A stretch of DNA of 64,000 bases from Sandaracinaceae bacterium (lineage in GTDB: Bacteria; Myxococcota_A; Polyangia; Polyangiales; Sandaracinaceae). A model generated the notes under the pieces. That model ran no database searches. It was not told the DNA's origin and saw only the letters and a program-made list of their open reading frames with translations. Location: contig JAVJQK010000126.1 of the NCBI GenBank assembly GCA_040218145.1, forward strand, positions 1-64,000. The letters run 5' to 3'. A program made the translations under genes and the position numbers. Shown piece by piece: positions 37,006-47,214 of this stretch. Position 1 is the first letter of the stretch. Every line of letters starts with the position of its first letter.

Positions 37006-37338
37006 TCAACCGGGGCGGCGCGGCTGGGCGGGGGGAGCCGGTCGCACGGAGGGGGCGCCGCGCGCGCTGACGTGGAGGACCTCGGCCGCGGCGGCGTAGA
37101 CCGTCAGGCCGCGTGTCGCCTGCATGAACCAGCCCTCGTGCTGGGCGAGCTCCGTCGCGTCGGCGCCGACGCGGGCCGCGAGCGCGGCGCCGCGCGCCCC
37201 TTCCACCACCGCCTCGAGCAAGGTCTGGCAGCGCAGATCGAGGCCGTGGCGGCGCGTCATGGCCGAGATGGCGCGAGCGCGCCGCAGGGAAGCGCTCATG
37301 GCGAGCGCGGGCTTGGTGGGGGGTCGACGTCTGTCCAT
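37006..37338 (-). CDS. hypothetical small protein
   Basis: 110 residues, basic N-terminus (MDRRRPPTKP), a helical middle (LRRARAISAMTRRHGLDLRCQTLLEAVVEGARGAAL) and a Pro-rich tail. The middle resembles a small histone-like or regulator helix bundle only loosely. A near-consensus TATGCG box 6 nt before the ATG at 37338 supports expression. No homologue was recognised. Confidence 0.5.
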   Translation of the reverse strand: MDRRRPPTKPALAMSASLRRARAISAMTRRHGLDLRCQTLLEAVVEGARGAALAARVGADATELAQHEGWFMQATRGLTVYAAAAEVLHVSARGAPSVRPAPPAQPRRPG

Positions 37339-37479
37339 GCCGACCGCATACGCAGCTCGCGTGCCAAGCCCGCGAGCCGATCGTCGTCGGTCCGACCGAG
37401 ACCGAGCGTTGATCGCCGGGCCATCGAGCCCGAACGAAGTTCAGGGGAAACTCGCCGAGGGGCGTGGTACGTGGACTCG

Positions 37480-38379
37480 ATGCCGCGCCTCCTCCTCGCG
37501 CTCGCCTGTCTGGGCTGTGGACCTCAGGCGTCGAGCTCGCCGCGCCCCGCGAGCCCGCCATCGGTCCTCGTGGCCGAGGCGGAGTGCGCCGTCCGCGTGA
37601 TGTGGGACGACGACGGACGGGCCACCGCGACCGCGACCGCGCCGAGCGCCGACGAGGCCACGCGCGCCGCCTTCGCGGACGCCTGCGCGCAGCTCTTCGG
37701 GCGCGGCAGCGAGACTTGCTACACCACCGACGCCGTCGGTCGGGTCTGGAGCGAGCGGCGCGAGGGCGAGGCGGGGGTGACGGTGGAGGCCCATGTCGTG
37801 CGCGGAGGGCGGCGGGAGGCGACCGCGAGCGCGCCCGACCACACGGACGCGTGTCGCGCCGCGGCCCGGGACGCGTGCCCGGAGGGGGAGCGATGCAGTG
37901 TGCTCGAGGTGGGCGGCGTCCCCGTCGCGCTCGTGCTCGGCGCCGAGCCCTCGGCGGACTACGTACACCCGCCCGGGGGCCGCTGCGTGGCGGCCATCCA
38001 CGTGGTCACGCGCGAGGCGACGGGGACCGGCGAGGGCGAGACGCAGGAGGCGGCCGAGGCCGCGGCGCGCGCGGCGGCGTGCGAGGCCCTGGGGGAGCGG
38101 TCGTGCGAGGACGAGGCGCGGTACGAGCTCACGCGCCGCGGCTCCAGCTTGCGCGTGACGAACGGGGACGCGCGGTGGACCGTCGAGGGCGTCCTGGCCG
38201 AGGTCGCGCGGGCGGTCGGCGAGGCGGAGTCCGGCGCGAGCCGGGTCGAGGCCTGCCTGCAGGCCAGGGCCGCCGCGTGCGCCCAGCTCGGGTGCGCGCC
38301 GGGCGACGCGCGGGTGGACCTCCTGGACGGGGTGGACATCGCGCCGGCCCCGCGCGGCCTCGCGGGCTTCGGGCTCTGA
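37480..38379 (+). CDS. Cys-rich secreted lipoprotein
   Basis: 299 residues. Very short signal [13 protein letters not shown], so lipidated. The mature protein has about a dozen Cys and repeated Ala/Cys-rich helices ([65 protein letters not shown]), roughly one per 70-90 residues. Four such units alternate with beta strands, suggesting an internally repeated disulphide-linked fold. No known domain. Start ATG 37480 (GTG 37471 possible). Confidence 0.72.
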   Translation: MPRLLLALACLGCGPQASSSPRPASPPSVLVAEAECAVRVMWDDDGRATATATAPSADEATRAAFADACAQLFGRGSETCYTTDAVGRVWSERREGEAGVTVEAHVVRGGRREATASAPDHTDACRAAARDACPEGERCSVLEVGGVPVALVLGAEPSADYVHPPGGRCVAAIHVVTREATGTGEGETQEAAEAAARAAACEALGERSCEDEARYELTRRGSSLRVTNGDARWTVEGVLAEVARAVGEAESGASRVEACLQARAAACAQLGCAPGDARVDLLDGVDIAPAPRGLAGFGL

Positions 38380-38419
38380 GCGGGTCGGGGCTTGCGGCGC
38401 GCCGCGCGGGCTCCACGAC

Positions 38420-39409
38420 GTGTGCATGGTTCCGCTGTCGGTCCTGGATCTCGCTCCGATCGTCGAGGGCGGCGACGTCGCGACGGCGCTCGCGGCGAGC
38501 CGTGAGCTGGCGCAGGACGTCGAGCGCCTCGGGTATCGGCGCTTCTGGATCGCGGAGCACCACGGCATGCCGGGCATCGCGAGCGCGGCGACCTCTCTCT
38601 GCATCGCGCACGTCGCGAGCGCCACGAAGACCATCCGGGTCGGGGCGGGCGGGATCATGCTCCCCAACCACGCGCCCCTCGTCATCGCGGAGCAGTTCGG
38701 GACGCTCGAGGCGCTCTTCCCCGGGCGCATCGATCTGGGCCTCGGGCGCGCGCCCGGCTCCGATCCGGTCACCGCCCACGCGCTCCGCCGCGACCCGCAC
38801 CGGGCCGCGGAGTCCTTCCCCGACGACGTCGTGGAGCTGCGGAGCTACTTCCAGCCGGGCGGGCGGCCGGGGCGCGTGCGCGCGGTGCCGGGCGAGGGGC
38901 TCGACGTGCCGCTCTGGATCCTCGGCTCGAGCCTCTTCGGCGCGCAGCTCGCCGCGGCCCTCGGGCTCCCGTACGCGTTCGCGTCGCACTTCGCCCCGGC
39001 GCAGCTCGAGGAGGCGATCGCGCTCTACCGGCGGCGCTTCCAGCCGTCGGCGCAGCTCGACGCGCCCTACGTGATGCTCGCCGTCAACGTCTTCGGGGCC
39101 GACACGGTCCCCGAGGCGCGCCGGCTCGCCACCACGATCGAGCAGGCCTTCGTCGCCCTCCGCCGCGGCACCCCGGGCCAGCTCGCGCCCCCGCGTGAGG
39201 GCTACCGCGAGTCCCTCGGCCCCGCGGACCGCGCGGTGCTCGAGCACGCGCTCGCCTGCTCCTTCTACGGCCCCGAGGACACGCTGAGGAAGGGCATGCA
39301 GGCCTTCGTGGAGCGGACGGGCGCCGACGAGCTCATCGTCACCGCCCCCATCCACGACCCGGCCGCCCGTCTCCGCTCCTTCGAGCTCGCCGCCGCGGCC
39401 GCCGCGTAG
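38420..39409 (+). CDS. LLM-class flavin-dependent monooxygenase (luciferase-like)
   Basis: 329 residues, bacterial-luciferase-like fold. Typical segments: [82 protein letters not shown] and the C-terminal [11 protein letters not shown]-like block [23 protein letters not shown]. This is the MsnO8-like group, using FMNH2 and O2; the substrate is unknown. GTG start at 38420, ATG at 38426 also possible. It is convergent with the hybrid kinase, one base apart. A degenerate copy of its last 89 nt lies at 44432. Confidence 0.93.
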   Translation: MCMVPLSVLDLAPIVEGGDVATALAASRELAQDVERLGYRRFWIAEHHGMPGIASAATSLCIAHVASATKTIRVGAGGIMLPNHAPLVIAEQFGTLEALFPGRIDLGLGRAPGSDPVTAHALRRDPHRAAESFPDDVVELRSYFQPGGRPGRVRAVPGEGLDVPLWILGSSLFGAQLAAALGLPYAFASHFAPAQLEEAIALYRRRFQPSAQLDAPYVMLAVNVFGADTVPEARRLATTIEQAFVALRRGTPGQLAPPREGYRESLGPADRAVLEHALACSFYGPEDTLRKGMQAFVERTGADELIVTAPIHDPAARLRSFELAAAAAA

Positions 39410-41890
39410 TCACCCGCGGAGCGTCTCGAGGAGGAGCCGCGTCTTGACGGGCTTGACCAGGTGGGCCTCGAAGCCGGCGCTCTCCGAGCGCGCGTGGTCG
39501 TTCCGCTGCCCGTAGCCGGTCAGCGCGATGAAGCGGCAGCCGGGCACGATCTCGCGGAGCTTCGCCGCGAGCTCGTAGCCGTCCATCTCCGGGAGCCCGA
39601 TGTCGAGCACGGCGACCTCGGGCTGGAACTCGACCGCGAGCGCGATCGCGTCCCTCGGGTGCGTGGCGACGGCGGTCACATAGCCGTGGCGCTCCACCAC
39701 CAGTCCGAGCAGCGAGCCCGCGTCTTCGTTGTCGTCGACGATCAGCACCCGCGCCCCGGAGGCCGCCTTCGATCGCGGCGGAGGTGTCGGCGGCTGGCTC
39801 GGCCGCGTCGGAGTCCGGAAGTCGCGTGGCAGCGAGACGACGAACCGGCTCCCTCGGCCGTCGCCGTCGCTGTGTGCGCTCACCGTGCCGCCGTGGAGCT
39901 CCACGAGGCCCTGCACCAACGCCAGCCCGATCCCCAGGCCACCCTCCGCGCGGTCGCGCCCACGTGGGCCCTGGGTGAAGGGCTCGAACACGTGCGGGAG
40001 CTGCTCCGGGGCGATGCCCTGGCCGGTGTCGGCGACCTCGAGCACCACGCGCTCGCCTTCGGCCTTTCCGATGACGCGCACCTCCCCGCCCTCCGGCGTG
40101 TAGTGGGCCGCGTTCGTCAGGAGGTTCGCGGCGACCTGCACGAGCCGGCCTTCGTCGGCCACGACCGTGGCGTCCGGCGCGACGTCGACCTCCAGGCGGT
40201 GCGCGCGCCGCCGGAAGAGCGGCCCGGTGTGCTCGACCGCCGCCGCGACGACCTCCGTCAGAGACGTGTGCTCGAGGTCGAGGCTGACCTTGCCGCGGGT
40301 GATGCGCGCGATGTCGAGCAGATCGTCGACCAGGCGGACGACCCTTCGCACGTGACGCTCGATCGTGTCGCGCTCCCGGTTGGGCTCGGGGTCCTGGAGC
40401 TTCATCAACTCCACCGCGCTGACGATCGGGGCGAGCGGGTTCCTCAGCTCGTGCCCGAGCATGGCCAGGAAGGCGTCCTTCGCGCTGCTCGCCTCCTGGA
40501 GCGCCGCCACGTGCTTCTCGCGCTCGGCGTCGATCTTCTCGAGCGCCTGGCGGGCCCGCACCTGCGGGGTGATGTCGAGCACGACCGCCATCATGCCGTA
40601 CACGTCGCCCCCGGGTCTCCGGAGCGGCTCGAGGTGGAAGTTGACGAAGAGCTCGTCCGACCTCTGGCGCAGCGAGACCTGCATCTCGTTGACGCTGAAC
40701 GGCTCCCCCGTCTGGTACACGCGGTCCAGGATGCCCGGCAGCGGAGTGTCCGCCACCTCGGGGAAGGCCTCGAGGTACGCCATGCCCACCGGGTCGAAGC
40801 CCACCATCTCGACGTAGAGAGGGTTGGCGAGCTGATAGACGTGTTGCGGTCCGGCCACCAGCGCGGTCGCCACCGGCGCCTGCATCAGGAGGCTGTCCCG
40901 CTGGGACTCGATCGCGTTGGACGCCTGGGCTTCGTCGAGCCTCCCCTGCGCGGCGGCCAGCTGCTCGGTGAGCTGCGCCAGGTACGACTCGTACGCGTCG
41001 TCGAAGGGGAGCCGGGGGCTGAGACCGAACGCGAGCCACCGCTCGCCGCTCCCCGTGGGGAAGCGGACCGCGAAGACGCGGGAGACCTCCTCGGGCCACG
41101 GGGACGCGGGCACGGAGAAGCCGAGCGAGAGCGCGCACCGCTCGCAGGGCTGCGCGTCGGCGTCGAGCCGCGCCGCCACCCGCCCGGCGCACTCGTCGTC
41201 GAGCCCGGTGGCCCGCTCGACCTCGAACGCCCCGTCGCGGCGCTGGCCGACGACCACGAAGGGCACGTCCTCGGGACACGCGCGCGCCACGGTCTCCAGG
41301 GCGTCCAGGCACGCGGCGGTGGACGAGGCCCTGGCCAGCTTGGTGCTCAACCTCGACAGCGACTGGAGCCGGCGCGTCGACAGCACGCGGCCGGTCATCT
41401 CGGTGACGATCACCAGCGTGCCGTGCACGCGCCCGTCGTCGTCATGGGCGGGCGAATAGCTGTAGGTCCAGAAGACCTCCTCCATGCGGCCGTTGCGGTA
41501 GATCGGCACGAGCGTGTCCTCGTGCCAGGCCGGCTCGCCGTGCGTCATCACGGCCTCGATCTGCGCGCCGACCACCGGCCACGCCTCCGCCCAGCACTCT
41601 TCGGCTGGCTGGCCCAGCGCCTTCGGATGTTTGCCGCGCCCGAAGCTCGGCACGAAGGCGTCGTTGTAGAGCTGGATCAGCTCGGGGCCCCAGAACAGGA
41701 GCATCGGCTGCCGCGTGTGCATCATGTTGGCCACCGTCGCGCGGAGCGAAGCGGGCCAGGTCTCGAGCGGCCCGAGCGACGTGGCTCGCCAGTCGTGGCG
41801 CGCGATCAGCGTCGCGCACGCGCCTCCGCCGCGCAGGAACGCAGGCACGTCGCTCTCCGCCTCGGGGTCCTGCTCGTCCGTTCGGGACAT
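39410..41890 (-). CDS. cytosolic hybrid histidine kinase (PAS-GAF-like-PAS-HisKA-HATPase-REC)
   Basis: 826 residues, no membrane segment. An N-terminal PAS-type sensor (~30-170, LLFWGPELIQLYNDAFVP, WHEDTLVPIYRNG, FWTYSYSP) is followed by a GAF-like region (~185-320) with Cys249/Cys252 and another PAS (~330-445). HisKA has the acceptor His480 in AMLGHELRNPLAP. ATPase boxes include NLLTNAAHYTP, DTGQGI and GGLGIGLALV. A C-terminal receiver (~710-826) has VDDNED and Asp in VLDIGLPEMDG. The ATG at 41890 is preferred; the upstream extension is low-complexity. Its stimulus is unknown, possibly light or redox. Confidence 0.93.
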   Translation of the reverse strand: MSRTDEQDPEAESDVPAFLRGGGACATLIARHDWRATSLGPLETWPASLRATVANMMHTRQPMLLFWGPELIQLYNDAFVPSFGRGKHPKALGQPAEECWAEAWPVVGAQIEAVMTHGEPAWHEDTLVPIYRNGRMEEVFWTYSYSPAHDDDGRVHGTLVIVTEMTGRVLSTRRLQSLSRLSTKLARASSTAACLDALETVARACPEDVPFVVVGQRRDGAFEVERATGLDDECAGRVAARLDADAQPCERCALSLGFSVPASPWPEEVSRVFAVRFPTGSGERWLAFGLSPRLPFDDAYESYLAQLTEQLAAAQGRLDEAQASNAIESQRDSLLMQAPVATALVAGPQHVYQLANPLYVEMVGFDPVGMAYLEAFPEVADTPLPGILDRVYQTGEPFSVNEMQVSLRQRSDELFVNFHLEPLRRPGGDVYGMMAVVLDITPQVRARQALEKIDAEREKHVAALQEASSAKDAFLAMLGHELRNPLAPIVSAVELMKLQDPEPNRERDTIERHVRRVVRLVDDLLDIARITRGKVSLDLEHTSLTEVVAAAVEHTGPLFRRRAHRLEVDVAPDATVVADEGRLVQVAANLLTNAAHYTPEGGEVRVIGKAEGERVVLEVADTGQGIAPEQLPHVFEPFTQGPRGRDRAEGGLGIGLALVQGLVELHGGTVSAHSDGDGRGSRFVVSLPRDFRTPTRPSQPPTPPPRSKAASGARVLIVDDNEDAGSLLGLVVERHGYVTAVATHPRDAIALAVEFQPEVAVLDIGLPEMDGYELAAKLREIVPGCRFIALTGYGQRNDHARSESAGFEAHLVKPVKTRLLLETLRG

Positions 41891-42133
41891 GCGTCGACCG
41901 CAAAGGTACCGACGGGCCGCCCCGGCGTCGACACCCGCCGCGTGCGCGCCTCGAGCCACTCCGCCGCCGCGGCCACGTCCGCGAACACCTCGTGCGGGAG
42001 CAGAGGCCGCGCATGGCCGAAGGCCGCCGACGTGTGTCCCATCGCGACGACCAATCACGACCATCGAAAAAACCTCGTCGACTCGTCGGAACGAGAGGTT
42101 CAGGCTACGGCGTTTGTCGATGGGAGCGTCCAC

Positions 42134-44374
42134 GTGAGTGAACAGGCCTCCGAGCTGGCCCAGCGGATCTTCGAGAGGGTCTGCCGGCCCGAGTCCCAGC
42201 TGCCCCCCTGGGCGACGGACGAGCCCTCCCGCCGGCTGGTGCAGCCCGGGCAGGGCTACTTGGGCATCCGCGAGGTCGTGGGCGCCGCCCTCGGCGAGCC
42301 TTCGGTGCGGCTGAGCGATCTGCGGTCGCTGCCCGGGGGGGAGGTCGGCCGGCGCCTCGTCGCGCTGCGCTACTTCATCGAGAACGCGGACATCTGGCTC
42401 GAGTACTTCACATGGCGGACGTCCCTCGCGCGGCTCCCGGAGGGCGCCGAGGTGGATCGCGTCACGGAGGTGCAGGCGCTGGCGACCCGCGTCCGGGCGA
42501 TCCGCGCGAGGGCGCCGAAGCTCGACGGCGCCGCGCTCGACCGGCTCGCGAGTGACGCGAGCCCGCTCTTCGGCGACGACCCGTCATCGGACGACGCGCT
42601 CGAGGCGCTGGTCGCGCTCGGGCTCGACCCCGACGCGCGGGCCGGGCTGCGGACCCGGCTGCGTGCGCGCGCGCCCGGGCTGTTCGCGGACACGCCCTCG
42701 CGGCTGGACCGCCTCTACCTCGCGTCGATGGAGCTCGATCGCTACCCCGCCACCAGCGTGAGCGCGGGCTCGCTCCGCTACGTGCTGGTCGCGGACAAGG
42801 GTGAGATGGGGGTGCGCGCGGTGCGCGAGGCGGCGGCGCTCGGGCTCGTGCCCGTGGCGCTCCACAGCCTTCAGGACGACGCCTCGGCGCTGCAGGTGCG
42901 GCTCGCCCGCCAGCTCGGCGGCTTCGCGATCGGCCTCTCGGGCACCTTCCGCGAGTCTTACGCGAGCTTTCGGCAGATCACCGACCGCGTGCTCCAGACC
43001 TTCCGCCGCCGCTTCGGCGACGACTGGGAGGCCGAGCTTTCGCGCGCGGCGCTCTACCCGGGATACGGTCCGCTGGCCGAGAACGCCGCGGCCATCCGCT
43101 GCTTCCGGCGCCACGGCGTCGTGTTCGCCGGCCCGATGCAGGACGTGGTCGAGCACGCGGGCGACAAGCGCCGCTTCCGCGCGATCGTCGAGTCGATCGA
43201 CCCGAAGGCGGTCACGCCGGGCATCGTGATCGCCGACACCGACGCGGCGACCATCCGCGCGCGGGTCCTCGAGGCATACGCGCGCGGCGACTTCCGCTTC
43301 CCCGGGCGGCTCAAGGCGGCCAACGGCGGCGGTGGCCGCGGCCAAGCGGTCGTCCCGGCCGTCGAGGCGCTCGACGCGGCGATCACCAAGGTGCTCGGCG
43401 AGATCGAGGCCAACGCCTGGGATCCCGGCGTGATGTTCGAGCAGAACATCGATCGCACCGTGCACCTCGAGGTGCAGATCCTCCGCGACCGCTACGGCAA
43501 CGCGCGACACTTCGGCATGCGCGACTGCACCGAGCAGCGCGCGAGCCAGAAGATCCAGGAGGAGGCGCCGCCCGCGATCCTGCGGGACGACCCCGCGCTC
43601 GAGGAGCGCGTGCAGCGGATCGCGGTCGAGATCGCCGATCGGGTCGGCTACGTCGGCGCGGGCACGGTGGAGCTCATGTACGCGGGTGGCGAGGTCTACT
43701 TCCTCGAGATGAACACCCGCATCCAGGTCGAGCACCCGGTGACGGAGGCCTCGCACGGGATCCGGCGCGGCGACGCGACCGAGCCGCTCGACCTGGTGCA
43801 GTGGCAGCTCCGGATCGCGGACGGGGCGCCCATCGACTTCGCGCAGGACGACGTGGTGTGCACGCACGTGGCGCGGGAGCTGCGCATCAACGCGGAGTCG
43901 TGGCAGCCCGACCTCAAGGACCCGCGCGATCGGCAGCGCGGTCTCTTCGTGCCGAACGGCGGAGTGTTCGACCGCATGGAGCTGCCCGATCCGGACGAGG
44001 TGGCGGCGGCGCTCGCCGAGCGCGGGGTGGAGGAGGTCCGCGTCCGTTTCGACGTGGGCTTCGAGGTCGGCGACACGCTGATCAACAAGGACCCGACCTT
44101 CGGCAAGCTCATCGTGGCGGTGAAGACGCGCGGCGACGGCGAGGACTACGAGCGGCTCCGGCTCGCCGTCCTCGAGGTGCTCGCGCGCACCCACATCGAG
44201 GGCCGGCAGGTGCGCCCGGACGGGCGGGTGGTTCGCAAGAGCCACCTCCAGACGAACCTCGAAGCGCATCGCTGGATCCTCGAGCACCCCATGATGAAGC
44301 GTCACGCGGCGGGCGAGCGCGAAGACCGCCACGTCGGCTGGGTGGTCGACGCGCTCCGCGCCGAGCGCCGCTGA
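42134..44374 (+). CDS. biotin carboxylase-like ATP-grasp enzyme with ~210-residue N-terminal extension
   Basis: 746 residues. Residues ~215-735 match the biotin carboxylase subunit of acyl-CoA carboxylases: YVLVADKGEMGVRAVREA, ATP-binding KAANGGGGRG (394-403), HLEVQIL (444-450), RDCTEQRASQKIQEEAPP and EMNTRIQVEHPVTE (525-538). Residues 1-214 are a helical domain not found in standard enzymes. There is no biotin-carrier domain and no carboxyltransferase or carrier gene beside it, so partners must be elsewhere. The GLFVPNGGVFDRMEL segment differs from the usual insert. GTG start at 42134. The 156-bp space after it holds a monooxygenase remnant. Confidence 0.88.
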   Translation: MSEQASELAQRIFERVCRPESQLPPWATDEPSRRLVQPGQGYLGIREVVGAALGEPSVRLSDLRSLPGGEVGRRLVALRYFIENADIWLEYFTWRTSLARLPEGAEVDRVTEVQALATRVRAIRARAPKLDGAALDRLASDASPLFGDDPSSDDALEALVALGLDPDARAGLRTRLRARAPGLFADTPSRLDRLYLASMELDRYPATSVSAGSLRYVLVADKGEMGVRAVREAAALGLVPVALHSLQDDASALQVRLARQLGGFAIGLSGTFRESYASFRQITDRVLQTFRRRFGDDWEAELSRAALYPGYGPLAENAAAIRCFRRHGVVFAGPMQDVVEHAGDKRRFRAIVESIDPKAVTPGIVIADTDAATIRARVLEAYARGDFRFPGRLKAANGGGGRGQAVVPAVEALDAAITKVLGEIEANAWDPGVMFEQNIDRTVHLEVQILRDRYGNARHFGMRDCTEQRASQKIQEEAPPAILRDDPALEERVQRIAVEIADRVGYVGAGTVELMYAGGEVYFLEMNTRIQVEHPVTEASHGIRRGDATEPLDLVQWQLRIADGAPIDFAQDDVVCTHVARELRINAESWQPDLKDPRDRQRGLFVPNGGVFDRMELPDPDEVAAALAERGVEEVRVRFDVGFEVGDTLINKDPTFGKLIVAVKTRGDGEDYERLRLAVLEVLARTHIEGRQVRPDGRVVRKSHLQTNLEAHRWILEHPMMKRHAAGEREDRHVGWVVDALRAERR

Positions 44375-44431
44375 TCCGGCCTGCGCGCGTCGGGCCGACG
44401 TGGCCGGGAGGTCGGGGCGGGTGGGGAGCTC

Positions 44432-44520
44432 GCGCCGACGAGCTCATCGTCTCGTCCCCGATCCACGACCGGCCCGCGCGCCTCCGCTCCTTCGAGCACG
44501 CCGCCGCGGCCGCGGGGCAG
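44432..44520 (+). pseudogene. degenerate 3' end of a luciferase-like monooxygenase gene
   Basis: This 89-nt segment aligns without gaps to 39321-39409, the end of the intact monooxygenase gene, with roughly 80% identity by eye. Identical runs include the first 20 nt and the stretch CGCTCCTTCGAG. Translation reads RADELIVSSPIHDRPARLRSFE against [22 protein letters not shown]. The stop TAG has become CAG. Nothing upstream resembles the rest of the gene, so it is an orphan tail from a lost paralogue or a local duplication. Confidence 0.75.
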
Positions 44521-44530
44521 GCGCCGCGCC

Positions 44531-45156
44531 CTACGCGAGGAGCGGCGCGCCGGTCTTGGCGCGGACGTCCTCGATGTCCACGCCCTCGGCGAGCTCGACC
44601 ACGCGGAAGCCGTCCTGCGCGACGTCGAAGACGCCCAGCTCGGTGATGATGCGGTCGACGCAGCCGGTGGCGGTGAGCGGGAAGTCGCAGCGCTCGAGGA
44701 GCTTGGGCTCGCCCTCCTTGGTGGTGTGCCGGGTCAGGACGAGGATGCGCTTGGCGCCGCTCGCGAGATCCATCGCGCCGCCGATGCCCATCGTCTTGCC
44801 GCCCGGGATGGACCAGTTGGCCAGGTCGCCGTTCATCGCGACCTGCATCGCCCCGAGCACGGCGAGGTCGACGTGGCCGCCGCGGATCATCGCGAAGCTC
44901 GTCGCGGAGTCGAAGATGCTCCCGCCCGGGACGACGGTGACGGTCTGCTTGCCCGCGTTGATGAGCTGCGAGTCCTCTTCGCCCTCGAGGGGGTAGGGGC
45001 CCATGCCGAGCAGGCCGTTCTCGCTGTGGAACCAGACCGAGCCGTCGTCGGGCAGGTAGTCCGCCACCAGCGTCGGCAGCCCGATGCCGAGGTTCACGAT
45101 GCTGCCGGGCGCGATCTCCTGGGCCGCCCGCGACGCCATGTCTTGCTTGCCCCAGC

Positions 45157-45160
<4 letters not shown>
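44531..45160 (-). CDS. scoB: 3-oxoacid CoA-transferase subunit B
   Basis: 209 residues. The motif SENGLLGMG contains the catalytic Glu47 that forms the covalent CoA thioester. VNLGIGLPTLVADYLP and GGHVDLAVLGAMQVAMNGDLANW are family features. It moves CoA between succinyl- or acetyl-CoA and a 3-oxoacid such as acetoacetate; the exact pair cannot be told, so AtoA is an alternative name. GTG start overlaps the subunit A stop by 4 nt (GTGA). Cytosolic; the two subunits form the active enzyme. Confidence 0.92.
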
Positions 45161-45882
<722 letters not shown>

Positions 45883-45974
45883 CGCGCGTACCTTGGCCCG
45901 GCCGACCCCGCGCCGCCATGACCTTGCTCTCGTCCGTTGTTGCTCCCGCGCTGGCCTCGCGGTAGGAGCGCGGC

Positions 45975-47141
45975 ATGGCCATCGACTCGAAGCACCTCGA
46001 CACCCTCGCGATCCACGCCGGCCAGGAGCCGGATCCGGTCAGCGGCGCGGTGATGACCCCCATCGTGCTCGCCAGCACCTTCGCCCAGGCCGGCCCGGGC
46101 AAGCACAAGGGCTTCGAGTACGCCCGGACCGGGAACCCCACCCGCGCCACCCTGGAGCGCTGCCTCGCCGCGCTCGAGGGCGGGACGCACGGGGTCTGCT
46201 TCGCGAGCGGCTGCGCCGCGATGACCACCCTGCTCCACACGCTGCGCCCGGGCGATCACATCGTGGCGAGCGACGACGTGTACGGCGGCAGCTTCCGCAT
46301 CCTCGACAAGGTCATGAAGCCGATGGGCATCACGACCACCCAGGTCGACATGACCGATCCGGGCCAGGTCGAGGCGGCCATCACGGACGCGACCAAGATG
46401 GTCTGGGTCGAGACGCCCACCAACCCGATGCTCAAGCTCGTCGACATCGCGGCCGTCGCGAAGGTCGGCAAGGCCAAGGGCTGCACGGTGGTCGTGGACA
46501 ACACCTTCGCCACCCCGATGCTGCAGCAGCCGCTGTCCCTGGGCGCCGACGTGGTCCTGCACTCGACCACCAAGTACCTGAACGGCCACAGCGACGTGGT
46601 CGGCGGCGTGCTCATCACCGCAGACGACGCCATCGCGGAGCAACTCCGCTTCCTGCAGAACTCGATCGGCGCCGTGCAGGGCGCGTTCGACAGCTACCTC
46701 GTGCTCCGCGGCCTCAAGACGCTGCCGGTCCGCATGGAGCGGCATTGCAAGACCGCGGCGAGCCTCGCGCGCTTCCTCGAGGCGCGGCCCGAGGTCGAGA
46801 AGGTCATCTACCCCGGGCTCGAGAGTCACCCGAGCCACGCGCTCGCCAAGACGCAGATGAAGGCGCCGGGCGGCATGATCTCCATCGTCGTCAAGGGCGG
46901 CCTGCCCGCCGCGTCCGCGCTCCTCGCCACGGTGAAGGTCTTCTGCTGCGCCGAGAGCCTCGGCGGGGTCGAGAGCCTCATCGAGCACCCCGCGATCATG
47001 ACCCACGGCTCGGTCCCGGCCGACGCGCGCGCCGCCCTGGGCATCGACGACGGCCTGGTCCGCCTCTCGGTCGGCCTGGAGGCCGAGGAGGATCTCCGCG
47101 CCGACCTCGACGCGGCCCTCAAGGCCGCCGCCTCCGCCTGA
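45975..47141 (+). CDS. PLP-dependent Cys/Met metabolism enzyme (cystathionine gamma-synthase/lyase family)
   Basis: 388 residues, standard length. PLP Lys200 in HSTTKYLNGHSDVVGG; Asp175 in VVVDNTFATP; YARTGNPT (49-56) contacts the phosphate; ESLGGVESLIEHPAIMTH is the family C-terminal signature. Either synthase (methionine synthesis) or lyase (cysteine from cystathionine) is possible; active-site residues alone here do not decide. Cytosolic tetramer in known relatives. ATG with a TAGGAG ribosome site. Confidence 0.92.
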   Translation: MAIDSKHLDTLAIHAGQEPDPVSGAVMTPIVLASTFAQAGPGKHKGFEYARTGNPTRATLERCLAALEGGTHGVCFASGCAAMTTLLHTLRPGDHIVASDDVYGGSFRILDKVMKPMGITTTQVDMTDPGQVEAAITDATKMVWVETPTNPMLKLVDIAAVAKVGKAKGCTVVVDNTFATPMLQQPLSLGADVVLHSTTKYLNGHSDVVGGVLITADDAIAEQLRFLQNSIGAVQGAFDSYLVLRGLKTLPVRMERHCKTAASLARFLEARPEVEKVIYPGLESHPSHALAKTQMKAPGGMISIVVKGGLPAASALLATVKVFCCAESLGGVESLIEHPAIMTHGSVPADARAALGIDDGLVRLSVGLEAEEDLRADLDAALKAAASA

Positions 47142-47146
47142 CTTTG

Positions 47147-47176
47147 TTGCGCCACCCGCGCCCTTGTTCGTAATCT
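47147..47176 (+). promoter_or_regulatory. candidate promoter TTGCGC-18-TAATCT
   Basis: TTGCGC at 47147-47152 and TAATCT at 47171-47176 are 18 bp apart. It starts 6 bp after the PLP-gene stop. A ~35-nt leader with GGGGAG precedes the ATG at 47215. Confidence 0.45.
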
Positions 47177-47214
47177 GCGCCCAGGACACGGCCTCGTCCG
47201 TGGGGAGATCACGC

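Noticed and set aside
41891-42054. Minus-strand frame from TTG/ATG near 42054 (VVAMGHTSAAFGHARP, FADVAAAAEWLEART)
   Set aside because: Looks faintly like the end of a STAS/SpoIIAA-like protein, but it is short, lacks the rest of the domain and runs into the histidine kinase start; kept only as a possible relic.
39461-42133. Plus-strand frame extending the biotin carboxylase upstream to 1637 codons
   Set aside because: It is antisense to the hybrid histidine kinase and low-complexity; the carboxylase starts sensibly at the GTG at 42134.
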